Assembly (NCBI GenBank): GCA_027489965.1
Contig: JAIXZA010000004.1
Coordinates: forward strand, 1-64,000
From: Verrucomicrobiaceae bacterium
Lineage (GTDB): Bacteria; Verrucomicrobiota; Verrucomicrobiia; Verrucomicrobiales; Verrucomicrobiaceae
DNA: 64,000 bases
Reading direction: 5' to 3'
Shown: positions 34,804 through 43,134 of the stretch, one piece after another
Layout: every line of letters begins with the position of its first letter
Numbering within the stretch: the first letter of the stretch is position 1
Notes under the pieces: generated by a model
Databases searched by the model: none
The model's input: the letters and a program-made list of their open reading frames with translations, nothing else
What the model was told of the DNA's origin: nothing
Made by a program: the position numbers and the translations under genes

Positions 34804-36861
34804 TCAACGTCCAATTGGAACCGCTTTTTGAGTCTCTGTGGGCACCTCAGTCGATTCGCTTTTCAGTATAGATGAGCTAGCTTTGACGGCCTTTGGAGCA
34901 TTTGGAACAGAGTACCAATTCAGTTGTGGCAATGCAGACATTTGCACCCAAGCTTGATTGCCTAACTTCATCCACTCCAAGCCAACAATCGCAAAAACCT
35001 GTGCTCCCCAGGGGATCTTATCTCGAAGGTCCCGACTCAGGGCGGAATCTTTATCAACGAAAACCGTAGCAGAGAAGGGGTTCGGCGGAGCTGGATTGAT
35101 TCTGAACGCTTCTTTATTGCCTGAGTTAGGAACTTTATCTTCAAAGTAGTGAGTGCGTGTCATGCTGACATGGAAAAGTGCCTGGCCTTCTTGGAAGTTT
35201 GTCAGGTAGTTTTCCAGGCGACGATCTTTGAACTCGACAAAGCTGAGCCAATCCACTTTAAAGCTTCCATCGCGTTCTTCGAGCATAACTGGAATGGCAA
35301 ACTTCCAAGTCTTGCTTTCGACACCAAAAACGGCATGGGCGCCGCCTCCAAGCTGTGGCTTTGGATCAAGCCGAACCAGTCCAATCGCATCTACAGGAAT
35401 CGGGCGGCTGGGCTCTTTCGAATAATATTCCTCCATCAGAGGCTTCATCGAATCGACCGCTAAAGTGTATTTGAGTCGCTCTTCCAAGGTGGTCGCAGCC
35501 AGGAATTTTTGCAGGGCATCCGCTGCAGGCTTAGCCTCTGGGGGTACGTCAAGAATGATCTCTCCACGATCCGAAGCTGTCAAAGCGGAACCGTCTAGCG
35601 TGGCCTGTTTGGTGCCGTTGTTACTAGAAACGGTTGGTGCCTCCATGAGGCTGCTGCCTTTTGTGGCGACTGGTAGAGCTGAGGCTGTAGTCGTCTCAGG
35701 TGTGCCCGTTTCTGAGGTGGGAACGGTTGCTTTGGCAATCTCTTCTGTCGTGGCTGGCGTTGCCTTTAAAGAGGCTGGTGCAACCTCTGAAGGATCAAAG
35801 GACGCTGTTGTTTCGACAGGTGCGCTTTCTGCCATCTTAGGATCGGAGGGCACGATATCGATCACCGGTGCTGCTGGCTTTTGTCCCTCTGGAAGTGCGG
35901 CTAGTTCAGCAGGCGCAGACTTTGGCATGAATCGCTCTACGAGCTGGAGGATTGGCTCACGGAAAAGCCAACCTGCTGCAGCTACCACGGCACCAAGCAA
36001 TAAAACAGCGAGACCAATCATGGCTAAGTTAGCGCTGCGTTTAGGCTTTTTGAGGCTACGCGCACGAACGCCGGAGTTGGCAGGCTGCTGAGAGGGCAGC
36101 GGAGGTGGTGCTCCGCCAAATGAATCAGATTTAGATGTTGTAAGCGGGGCCGAAGGAATGGCTTGACTCAAAAGAGAGCCAGGCTCTTGCCGATCTCCAA
36201 ATCCGCCCATAGCGGGCAAGGATGAACCAGGGATCAAGGAACTTTGTCCCGAGTTACGCTGAGGCATACCCAATGGCTCCTGGGATGCCACTGGTGGCGC
36301 GGCTGGATTTAATCCTGAACCCCAAGCAATCGGATTTCCAGAAGCCTGGGGCAGTCCGCCAGACATTGGAAATTGACCTTCGTTGCGTTGAGGTGGGAGT
36401 AAACTTCCAGATAAAGATGGCTGTGCTAAAGGGGGGGGCGTGAATCCAGATTGAGCAGGCTGATTGACCGCCATCATGGTCTGACCAAGACCGGGAGTTT
36501 GCCAGCTAGGTGCTGGTTGTGGCTGCTGCTGAGGGGCATTTGGGAAAGTTGCCCCACCACCAAGCAATCCGCTATTCATGGTCGGCTGAATGGAGCCCAT
36601 CACGGAGCCGGGCATTGGCTGCGCTGGTATTGTATTCAGCGCAGGTGCTTCATAAGATGGCTGCGGCTGGTGAACAGGCGGCTGCGTGTTGTTATAGCTA
36701 GGTGCTCCAAAACCTTGACTGCCAAAGGATGGCGTGGCTGCTGGGGAAGTTACCGTCTGACCACACGTCGGGCATGGGCCACTGACACCGGCCAGATGTG
36801 CAGGGACTGTGAGCACGCTTTGACACGCGCTGCACTGAAACTGGATGATGTCTGGGTTCAT
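34804..36861 (-). CDS. Zinc-ribbon, Pro/Gln-rich single-pass membrane protein
   Basis: Not recognised as a known family. The 685-aa protein opens with a zinc ribbon (C10, C13, C30, C33 in QCSACQ and CPTCG). A 240-residue low-complexity region rich in Pro, Gln, Ser and Gly follows, then a basic patch (ARSLKKPKRS), one transmembrane helix around residues 279-300, an Ala/Thr/Pro linker and a folded C-terminal domain of about 220 residues with alternating polar and hydrophobic strands. The topology suggests a cytoplasmic zinc ribbon and a periplasmic C-terminus. Such layouts are common in verrucomicrobial proteins of unknown function. It converges on the LolC/E gene. Confidence 0.7.
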   Translation of the reverse strand: MNPDIIQFQCSACQSVLTVPAHLAGVSGPCPTCGQTVTSPAATPSFGSQGFGAPSYNNTQPPVHQPQPSYEAPALNTIPAQPMPGSVMGSIQPTMNSGLLGGGATFPNAPQQQPQPAPSWQTPGLGQTMMAVNQPAQSGFTPPPLAQPSLSGSLLPPQRNEGQFPMSGGLPQASGNPIAWGSGLNPAAPPVASQEPLGMPQRNSGQSSLIPGSSLPAMGGFGDRQEPGSLLSQAIPSAPLTTSKSDSFGGAPPPLPSQQPANSGVRARSLKKPKRSANLAMIGLAVLLLGAVVAAAGWLFREPILQLVERFMPKSAPAELAALPEGQKPAAPVIDIVPSDPKMAESAPVETTASFDPSEVAPASLKATPATTEEIAKATVPTSETGTPETTTASALPVATKGSSLMEAPTVSSNNGTKQATLDGSALTASDRGEIILDVPPEAKPAADALQKFLAATTLEERLKYTLAVDSMKPLMEEYYSKEPSRPIPVDAIGLVRLDPKPQLGGGAHAVFGVESKTWKFAIPVMLEERDGSFKVDWLSFVEFKDRRLENYLTNFQEGQALFHVSMTRTHYFEDKVPNSGNKEAFRINPAPPNPFSATVFVDKDSALSRDLRDKIPWGAQVFAIVGLEWMKLGNQAWVQMSALPQLNWYSVPNAPKAVKASSSILKSESTEVPTETQKAVPIGR

Positions 36862-37127
36862 ACGAAATTAACAGAAAAAATACCTAACAGGTCTTTAGTT
36901 TCGTTCATAGACAGTCTTTAGACAAGTAACGTTTCATGAAAAATGCAAAAAATCACAATTTCTGTAACAAAGTGGATTTTGTGGCACTTGCCTGAAAAGG
37001 AGCATTTTCGAAGCCAAAAGGGGCAAGATTCCGAAGGTGCTCCACTTCAACTGCTCATATGCAGCAGCCAGCAAGGATCACGTTTCAGATCCTATGGAAA
37101 TGACTGAAGGATGGGGCTCCTAGTCGT

Positions 37128-37385
37128 TTAGCCGACAGCTTCAACACTAAGCCCTTTATGGCTGCCATCGCAGAAGGGCGGGTTCTTGCTGTGTTTGCAG
37201 TTGCAGAGCCAGACTTTTTGCTTTTCTGCCAAGGTGAATTTCTTGGGGCCGAAGCCTGTGCCTTTGTGATTCCCATCACACATGGGTTGGTGACCGCTCA
37301 ATCCGCAGGCGCACCACCAATGGTCTCCGGCTTCAAGTTCAAGTCCGACAGGTTTGGTTTCAAAGATTTTAGGAAGGTCACTCAT
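37128..37385 (-). CDS. Double CDGSH iron-sulphur protein
   Basis: An 85-aa protein with two CDGSH-type [2Fe-2S] motifs, CACGLSGHQPMCDGNH and CNCKHSKNPPFCDGSH, each supplying three cysteines and one histidine. Tandem single-chain forms are typical of bacteria, in contrast to mitoNEET dimers. It probably carries or transfers redox-labile clusters in the cytoplasm. ATG 37385 is preferred to 37421 because homologous sequence starts there. No membrane anchor is seen. It follows the DUF5722-like gene on the opposite side with no evident operon. Confidence 0.92.
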   Translation of the reverse strand: MSDLPKIFETKPVGLELEAGDHWWCACGLSGHQPMCDGNHKGTGFGPKKFTLAEKQKVWLCNCKHSKNPPFCDGSHKGLSVEAVG

Positions 37386-37430
37386 AAGCCACATAATAGC
37401 CGAAGATGTCCAGTAGGCCAATGAAATGCT

Positions 37431-38741
37431 TCATGGGCTTTCATCACCCTTTAGCTCAGTCCAGGACGCCAGTCCCGTGACCGGAAGAAACTTAGCGGCC
37501 TCGACGTCCCACTCGGGTGTTCCCGCGAGTCTGAAGAGTTCCCAGATTTGCTTTTTGCTGTGCGGGTCAGAAATCGAGTTGGGGGCATTCCTCCATAGGC
37601 CGAGACGCAGGCCACCTTCTTGGGCGTGATCAACATGGCGATGATAAATGAAGGCATCGATTAATGGCAGTCTGCGGCATTTTTCCCAAGCGTAGGCATA
37701 GGCTGCGGCTTGCAGTGATTCTCCTTCAGGCTTCAGCAGAGTATGAAAGCCCTGCTCAGAGAGAATAATCCGACGGGGTTTTCCCTGCCACCGCAGTTCT
37801 GGCTGATGCAAGTGGTGGCTGAGCACTTCCAGATTTTTAAAGGTCACCTTGTTGGTGTTGTCATCACTTTTGATGGTTTTGTCTGCCCAGGCTCTCGGGT
37901 TGCCTAGATCTTCGGGATAGGGGTGCGCGGCTACATTCCAATCCAGGTCGCCAGATTCGCGAATTTGTTTGGCGAAATTGTCCATGAAGTCTCTGCCTGG
38001 AGTGGCTTCCTCCGCACTGATGCCATTCATGGAACTGGCCCAATGATGGTCAAATGGGATGTAGAGTCGGGCGTGGAGAGAGGCTTTCCGCACGGATTCA
38101 TGCACGATGCGAAAGGCCTTGGCGTATTCAGTCACTGTTTCAGAGAGCGGCTTGCGGCCTAGATTAAACCAGAGCCAGTGGGAGTTCACTTCATTGCCGA
38201 CGATCCAGCCCCAGATGCGACCATGTTCAGGATGGTTGCCGCTCCAGCGTTCGGCCATGAGCTCAGTCACTGCTCGTAGCCAGGCGCGGCCAGTGGGAGT
38301 TTTGACATTGAAGGCAGCAATGCTGTATTTGTAGTCATCTCGTGCATCTGGGTGCAGGGCGATCTCGTCGATCTCTGGTTTCTTGGATGGATAGGAAAGG
38401 ACGATGGCATAGACCATGATGCCCTTGTCTGATAGGGGCTTGATCTGGGAGTCTAGAGACTTCAGGTAATGCTCGTTGAAGCTGAAAGTTTGTCCATCGA
38501 CTGTGCGCGTCGGATTGCCCGGCTTAGATTTCAGGTCAATGAGAGCCGTGATATTGATGTTCAGGCCCGCATGATGGATGCCGAGTGCCAAAGCATCATC
38601 TGTCATCTGCACCTGTAGGCCTTTGATGGATGGCGGCTGAGGAAAGCTGTCCGCATTTGGCTGGGCCCAAAGGACAGGGGCCGATAGGAAGAGTCTGGCT
38701 AGAGTTAGCTTAAAGATGGAGCATGGCATGAACCTTATCAT
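37431..38741 (-). CDS. Exported TIM-barrel, DUF5722-like protein
   Basis: A 436-aa exported protein resembling the DUF5722 glycosidase-like group. A signal peptide (IFKLTLARLFLSAPVLWA) precedes a barrel with candidate acid/base and nucleophile carboxylates in GWIVGNEVNSHW and RRIILSEQGFHT, the N-E and S-E-Q-G arrangement of clan GH-A enzymes. Other landmarks are DDALALGIHHAGLNINI at the N-terminus, NVAAHPYPEDLGNP, and HRHVDHAQEGGLRLGLW near the C-terminus. The substrate is unknown. It starts at ATG 38741, or at 38729 four codons later. Downstream 45 bases lies the CDGSH gene. Confidence 0.72.
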   Translation of the reverse strand: MIRFMPCSIFKLTLARLFLSAPVLWAQPNADSFPQPPSIKGLQVQMTDDALALGIHHAGLNINITALIDLKSKPGNPTRTVDGQTFSFNEHYLKSLDSQIKPLSDKGIMVYAIVLSYPSKKPEIDEIALHPDARDDYKYSIAAFNVKTPTGRAWLRAVTELMAERWSGNHPEHGRIWGWIVGNEVNSHWLWFNLGRKPLSETVTEYAKAFRIVHESVRKASLHARLYIPFDHHWASSMNGISAEEATPGRDFMDNFAKQIRESGDLDWNVAAHPYPEDLGNPRAWADKTIKSDDNTNKVTFKNLEVLSHHLHQPELRWQGKPRRIILSEQGFHTLLKPEGESLQAAAYAYAWEKCRRLPLIDAFIYHRHVDHAQEGGLRLGLWRNAPNSISDPHSKKQIWELFRLAGTPEWDVEAAKFLPVTGLASWTELKGDESP

Positions 38742-38816
38742 TCCTGCATGCGAGCTCGTTCATCAAGCAACTTAGATCTGACTTCACTGATTCTTTGAAT
38801 CAGGTAGTTGCCAAAA

Positions 38817-38846
38817 AAAACCCTCGCCACTGAAGGCGAGGGTTTT
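38817..38846 (-). terminator. Intrinsic terminator of rplM-rpsI
   Basis: A 12-bp inverted repeat, AAAACCCTCGCC (38817-38828) and GGCGAGGGTTTT (38835-38846) with a six-base loop, is followed on the minus strand by further T residues. It lies 26 bases past the rpsI stop. Confidence 0.92.
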
Positions 38847-38872
38847 GAAAAACACACGATAACAACCAACGA

Positions 38873-39265
38873 TTAACGTTTGGAGAACTGGAAGCGCTTG
38901 CGGGCTCCTGGTTGACCTGGCTTTTTACGCTCTTTAGCGCGTGAGTCACGGGTCAGAAGGCCAGCCTTCTTGAGTGTGCCACGGAGCTCAGGGTTGACGG
39001 CGATAAGAGCGCGGGAGATGCCCAGCTTCACAGCACCGACTTGACCGGAGATACCACCGCCACAAGCGTTGACTTTAAAGTCATAGCTCTGGCGTGTGTT
39101 GGTCAAAGCCAAAGGAGTCAGGATTTGGTTCTGCAACGCGATGGTTGGGAAGTATTCTTCGAAGTCGCGACCGTTGACCGTGATGGAACCGGAACCGGCG
39201 AGGATATGAACGCGGGCAATCGCTGTTTTACGGCGACCGGTAGAATTGTTGAGGGGCTTGCTCAT
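38873..39265 (-). CDS. rpsI: 30S ribosomal protein S9
   Basis: 130 aa with the complete S9 pattern: GRRKTAIARVHILAGSGSITVNGRDFEEYFP, GGGISGQVGAVKLGISRAL, LTRDSRAKERKKPGQPGARKRFQFSKR, ending in the basic Lys-Arg tail that reaches the P site. Follows rplM by 25 bases on the same strand, the conserved order, and ends in a strong terminator. Confidence 0.98.
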   Translation of the reverse strand: MSKPLNNSTGRRKTAIARVHILAGSGSITVNGRDFEEYFPTIALQNQILTPLALTNTRQSYDFKVNACGGGISGQVGAVKLGISRALIAVNPELRGTLKKAGLLTRDSRAKERKKPGQPGARKRFQFSKR

Positions 39266-39290
39266 GAAGTTAAATCAGATGATTTGGAAA

Positions 39291-39725
39291 TTAGGCGAGA
39301 ACGACAGACTTAGGGTTCTGTGCTTCATGGGGATGGGCCTCACCCGAGTAAACCTTGAGCTTGGTCACGATAGCGGCACCCAGGCTGTTGTGAGGGACCA
39401 TGCCCTTAACAGCGCGGTGAACGAGAAGCTCTGGACGACGCTGGCGGACTTTTTCCACGGTCTCCACTTTTTGATTACCGATGTAACCACCACGCTTGCT
39501 GGTGTAGAGTTTTTGTTGCTCCTTCTTACCCGTCAGGCGGACTTTGTCAGCATTGATGACGACCACGAAATCACCGGTATCGACGTGCGGGGTAAAGATC
39601 GGGTTGTTTTTACCACGGATCAGGTTGGCGGCGGCCACGGCGACTTGGCCGAGGACTTGATCCTTGGCGTCGATGATCCACCACTGGCGGGTCACGTCTT
39701 GAGCTTTGGCTGAGAATGTCTTCAT
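39291..39725 (-). CDS. rplM: 50S ribosomal protein L13
   Basis: 144 aa from ATG 39725 (an in-frame ATG at 39764 would add 13 non-conserved residues). Signatures include MKTFSAKAQDVTRQWWIIDA, LGQVAVAAANLIRGKNNPIFTPHVDTGDFVVVINADKV, KLYTSKRGGYIGN and MVPHNSLGAAIVTKLKVYSGEAHPHEAQ. First gene of the L13-S9 operon, preceded by a good sigma-70 promoter. Confidence 0.98.
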   Translation of the reverse strand: MKTFSAKAQDVTRQWWIIDAKDQVLGQVAVAAANLIRGKNNPIFTPHVDTGDFVVVINADKVRLTGKKEQQKLYTSKRGGYIGNQKVETVEKVRQRRPELLVHRAVKGMVPHNSLGAAIVTKLKVYSGEAHPHEAQNPKSVVLA

Positions 39726-39786
39726 ATAAGGTTCTTGGTGCGAGTGGCAGATGAACGTCATCAACCACGGGGAAAGAAGGGTCGCG

Positions 39787-39814
39787 AGGATAGAAGTGTC
39801 GGGCGTTGTGTCAA
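39787..39814 (-). promoter_or_regulatory. rplM-rpsI promoter
   Basis: Perfect -35 TTGACA (39814-39809), 16-bp spacer, and -10 TATCCT (39792-39787) on the minus strand, giving a start near 39780 and a leader of about 55 nt. A DnaA-box-like TTATTCACA at 39828-39836 (plus strand) sits just upstream. Confidence 0.6.
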
Positions 39815-39877
39815 TCGGAAACTCGACTTATTCACAGTAACAGGCGCGTTTTTTGGATTTTTTTGCCGGTTTCGACC

Positions 39878-40414
39878 TTAAAGCAAGGTGATCAACTGAG
39901 CTGAACGACCTGATGTTAGCTTCACCTGATCACCGATGGATAGGCCCATGAGTTGTGATCCAAGCGGTGAAGCTGGCGTGATAGCCATGATTTCCTGTCC
40001 TTCCACGATGACCTCAATGCCGCCCTCTGCCGGACTGAGAAAGTAGTGATCCCGATGAGAGCCCATTTCTAAGGTGATGAGTGCGCCTAACTTGACCGTT
40101 GGTCCAGCGGGTAGATCACGGAGTTGCATGAAGCTGTGTCGTGCTTCTTGCACTTCTGCCACACGTTGAGCCTGACCTCTGGCTACATAACTAGCTTCCA
40201 GGGTGCGGGTGTCATATTTGTTTTCGGCTTTGCTATCAGGATCTGTGGCTGCGGCATAAGAGGCACGTGCACCGCGTAATAATCCTGCGAGTTCAGAATC
40301 GAGGTGGGTGATCAGGGCTTCGAGGACGGCGGGCTTTTGCATGTTGAGGTCTGGGAGGCTTTCCATTTGCACGCTTAGCGGAGCTTTCCAAACTTGATTG
40401 TCATGCAAAGACAT
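39878..40414 (-). CDS. GreA/GreB C-terminal-domain transcription factor-like protein
   Basis: 178 aa with a C-terminal GreA/B FKBP-like domain (KLGALITLEMGSHRDHYFLSP to SPLGSQLMGLSIGDQVKL), which binds RNA polymerase. The preceding helical part is short and carries an acidic tip-like SKAENKYDTRTLEASY. This matches a GreA/B-like family rather than true GreA with its full coiled coil. Whether it promotes transcript cleavage is unknown. ATG 40414 is strongly supported: AAGGAGGG stands seven bases ahead, one of the few good Shine-Dalgarno sequences in the window. This makes its 5' end overlap the divergent lipoprotein gene by 12 bases. Confidence 0.82.
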   Translation of the reverse strand: MSLHDNQVWKAPLSVQMESLPDLNMQKPAVLEALITHLDSELAGLLRGARASYAAATDPDSKAENKYDTRTLEASYVARGQAQRVAEVQEARHSFMQLRDLPAGPTVKLGALITLEMGSHRDHYFLSPAEGGIEVIVEGQEIMAITPASPLGSQLMGLSIGDQVKLTSGRSAQLITLL

Positions 40415-40924
40415 CTTCTCTCCCTCCTTATCGTCCTTGTCTCTCTCTTTATCGCTGCCTGCGAAACCACGGGTGGTGGCGGCGGTGATCCGATGCAGCT
40501 TGAGTATCGTCGACTCTCTATCGCCTCAGAGCCGCCTGGAAACTACTTCGTAGGACGGCGCTTTCATTTATCGCAGAGACATTTCTGGGGCTATGTCCGC
40601 CGCCCAGGTGAAAGCTGGGATCAATCCAAGCTCGTGGTCATCAATGAAAAGTTTGCCAAGCAGCCAGACCGCTATCCTGAAATCCCATCAGGAGATGGTC
40701 CTGCTTACGGCAGTGATCACAACCGTGAGTATCGCCTCTGGGGCTACTTCTCTGGCCGCAGAGTCTATGATCCGAATAGCGATCTCATGTTGCCTGAGTT
40801 TGTACTCCAGCGCTATGAGCTGAAAAACGAATCTCCAGGCTGGCTCTTTAAGCCGAATGAAAAATTCAATGGGCAGTATCTGCTGCGTGATGAGCCAAGT
40901 GCTCGTCCAGGCGCCAGGTTCTAA
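40403..40924 (+). CDS. Outer-membrane-type lipoprotein of unknown function
   Basis: Not recognised beyond its leader. The 173 aa begin MQRHLLSLLIVLVSLFIAACE, a lipoprotein signal peptide with lipobox IAAC, followed by a Gly/Thr-rich linker and a soluble domain rich in Trp, Tyr, Arg and Pro (RRFHLSQRHFWGYVRRPGES, YGSDHNREYRLWGYFSGR). ATG 40403 is preferred to the in-frame TTG at 40394. The start region overlaps the divergent GreA-like gene, so its promoter lies in that coding sequence. The following Gfo/Idh gene starts 23 bases after its stop. Confidence 0.72.
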   Translation: MQRHLLSLLIVLVSLFIAACETTGGGGGDPMQLEYRRLSIASEPPGNYFVGRRFHLSQRHFWGYVRRPGESWDQSKLVVINEKFAKQPDRYPEIPSGDGPAYGSDHNREYRLWGYFSGRRVYDPNSDLMLPEFVLQRYELKNESPGWLFKPNEKFNGQYLLRDEPSARPGARF

Positions 40925-40947
40925 TTCAGCCTACTTATCCATCCTCG

Positions 40948-42018
40948 ATGAAACGCTGGCGCATTGCAGGCATCAATTTTGATCACTTTCACATGGGAGA
41001 CCTGCTGCGGCAGATCTTTGATCATCCACTCGCGGACATTGTCGGTATTGCCGATGAGCAGCCTGAGAGGATGGTCAGTGCTACCAAAAATTTCGGGCTC
41101 AGGCCGACACAGGTCTTCACGGATTATCGGGAATGCATGGATAAGACCAAGCCTGACATTGTGGTGCTTTGTCCTGCTGCCTCAAAGCATGGCGAGTGGG
41201 TGGCAAAGATCGCTCCCTATGGCACGCACATCTTGATGGAGAAACCCTTTGCGGGAAGTCTCGCTGAGGCAGATGCCATGATTGCCTCCATGCAGGTTAA
41301 AGGGAAAACTCTGGCCATCAATTGGCCTCTTGTCTGGGATGCTGGACAGCAGACAGCGCATCGCTTGATTCAGGAAGGTCTCATCGGTCAGCCGCTCGAG
41401 TTCCAGCATTGTGGTGGCAATCGTGGTCCGCTTTATCATGGAGCTGATAAGATCGAGGTCGAGCCCACCGCCGAGGAAAAAGCCGCCAGTTGGTTTTACA
41501 GCAAAGAACAGGGCGGCGGATCATTGCTAGACTACATGGGCTACGGCACCACGCTCGGCACCTGGCATCTCGGCAGTGCCGTGCCGCTGGAGGTGACCTG
41601 CACCTGGCATAGCACTCCTGGTCTTGAGGTCGATGAACATAGCGTCGCCATTATTCGCTACTCCCATGGTTTAAGCCGCAGTGAAACGCGTTGGGGCACC
41701 TTCACGGATCCCTGGACGCTGCAACCTCAGCCTAAATGTGGCTTTGTGATTCGTGGCACGGACGGCACGCTTTCCTGCTTTGATTATGAAAAGACCGTGC
41801 GTGTGCAAACGCGCAGTCAGCCTGAGGGCTTTGATGTTCCGGTCGATGTGATTGCTGAACCCAATCGTAATCCGATTGAGCACTTCATTCATCATTTAGA
41901 ATCAGGGGAGCCTCTCATTGGGCCACTGACCTTGAACATTAGCCGAATCGGTCAACAGATCGTGGACACGGCGTTTTTGAGCGCAGAGGCAAAGAAGACT
42001 CTGCCACTGGTTGCTTAA
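40948..42018 (+). CDS. Gfo/Idh/MocA-family oxidoreductase
   Basis: 356-aa NAD(P)-dependent dehydrogenase of the glucose-fructose oxidoreductase/inositol dehydrogenase family. The N-terminal Rossmann domain carries MEKPFAGSLAEAD (the EKP motif with its catalytic-site Lys). The C-terminal alpha/beta domain contains YSKEQGGGSLLDYMGYGTTLGTWHLG, with the substrate-side Asp/His. There is no signal peptide or Tat leader, so it is cytoplasmic. Verrucomicrobia carry many paralogues for sugar and cyclitol catabolism; the substrate is not inferable. It may be cotranscribed with the upstream lipoprotein gene. Confidence 0.9.
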   Translation: MKRWRIAGINFDHFHMGDLLRQIFDHPLADIVGIADEQPERMVSATKNFGLRPTQVFTDYRECMDKTKPDIVVLCPAASKHGEWVAKIAPYGTHILMEKPFAGSLAEADAMIASMQVKGKTLAINWPLVWDAGQQTAHRLIQEGLIGQPLEFQHCGGNRGPLYHGADKIEVEPTAEEKAASWFYSKEQGGGSLLDYMGYGTTLGTWHLGSAVPLEVTCTWHSTPGLEVDEHSVAIIRYSHGLSRSETRWGTFTDPWTLQPQPKCGFVIRGTDGTLSCFDYEKTVRVQTRSQPEGFDVPVDVIAEPNRNPIEHFIHHLESGEPLIGPLTLNISRIGQQIVDTAFLSAEAKKTLPLVA

Positions 42019-42033
42019 CGGCTTCCGTTCAGT

Positions 42034-43086
42034 TTAGGAAATGCCGCGTGCTGCACGCTTGAACTCGACCTCATTGCCACAGGCACCGATGGCCTCAGGT
42101 TCAGTGATCAGTCCAGCTTCATAGGCGCGGATGATGTTGGTCAGGAAGGTGCAGCAGTTCGGATCATTGCCGCGCTGCATGTAATTGCGGATGTTATCCA
42201 TGTCCTGTTTGGCGATCCATTGCTTCACCGCGCCGCCATTTTCCAGATGCTCCACGAGCAAATGTAAACCACCTTCGTTTTTAGGAATGAGCTTTTGGCA
42301 AATGGCCCCAATGAGCTGTTGGGAAAGTAAATGCAGTCCCAGGCCTGATTGCTCTGGCGGGAATAAATGCGCTAAGCGATCCACCGCATCTACTACACTG
42401 TCACTATGGATCGATGCCAGCACCAGGTGTCCCGTTTCACTCGCCTGGAGCGTCGTCAGAGCTGTCTCTAGATCACGAATCTCACCGACCATGATCACAT
42501 CGGGTGCTTGTCGCATCGCCCCGCGCACACCTCGTGCATAGCTGGCGGTATCACGACCGACTTCACGTTGGGTGAACATGCTGTTCTTGCTTGGGTAGAT
42601 AAATTCCACTGGATCTTCGATCGTCACAATGTGTCGCGCCATGTTCTCATTCATCCATTGCAGTAGGCCAGCCATCGTTGTGCTCTTGCCCATGCCTGTC
42701 GGACCTGTGACCAGAATCAGCCCGCGTGTTTTCATCGCCCATTTGGTGAGCAACCAATCAGGCACTCCCAGATTTCCCAGCACTGGCAGATCGGTGCGGA
42801 TGCGGCGCATGACCACACCTAGTCGGCCAAGGGCGCGATGCATGTTGACGCGGTAACGCGTCTTGCTTGTAGAGACCAGGCCAGAGTCACGATCCATCTC
42901 TCCTTCAGGATTCACTCCACAGGCTTGCCAGAGGCCGACCATTTGATTCAGCTGCATCGGCTCATCCCCAAAAAGCATGAGTTGCTCATTGATCTTCATG
43001 CGTGGCAGCTCGCCTTCCATGAGGAAAACATCACTGGCTTTATGTTCGTCGGCAGCTTGAAGAATATCGTCGAGAGAGAGAGGCAT
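42034..43086 (-). CDS. pilT: PilT-family type IV pilus retraction ATPase
   Basis: 350-aa hexameric ATPase that powers pilus retraction and twitching, acting at the inner membrane. All motifs are present: N-terminal PAS-like domain with KASDVFLMEGELPRM, Walker A GPTGMGKST (128-136), Asp box IEDPVEF (156-162), Walker B DVIMVGEIRD and His box SETGHLVLASIHS. The C-terminal part differs from canonical PilT (no clear AIRNLIRE), so it could be a PilT/PilU paralogue. ATG 43086. It stands alone, convergent with Gfo/Idh; a pilin-like gene is at 33020. Confidence 0.9.
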   Translation of the reverse strand: MPLSLDDILQAADEHKASDVFLMEGELPRMKINEQLMLFGDEPMQLNQMVGLWQACGVNPEGEMDRDSGLVSTSKTRYRVNMHRALGRLGVVMRRIRTDLPVLGNLGVPDWLLTKWAMKTRGLILVTGPTGMGKSTTMAGLLQWMNENMARHIVTIEDPVEFIYPSKNSMFTQREVGRDTASYARGVRGAMRQAPDVIMVGEIRDLETALTTLQASETGHLVLASIHSDSVVDAVDRLAHLFPPEQSGLGLHLLSQQLIGAICQKLIPKNEGGLHLLVEHLENGGAVKQWIAKQDMDNIRNYMQRGNDPNCCTFLTNIIRAYEAGLITEPEAIGACGNEVEFKRAARGIS

Positions 43087-43134
43087 GGGGTTGGATAGAA
43101 CCCATACTGCTTAGCTTTGTCGAGGACGATCTTA

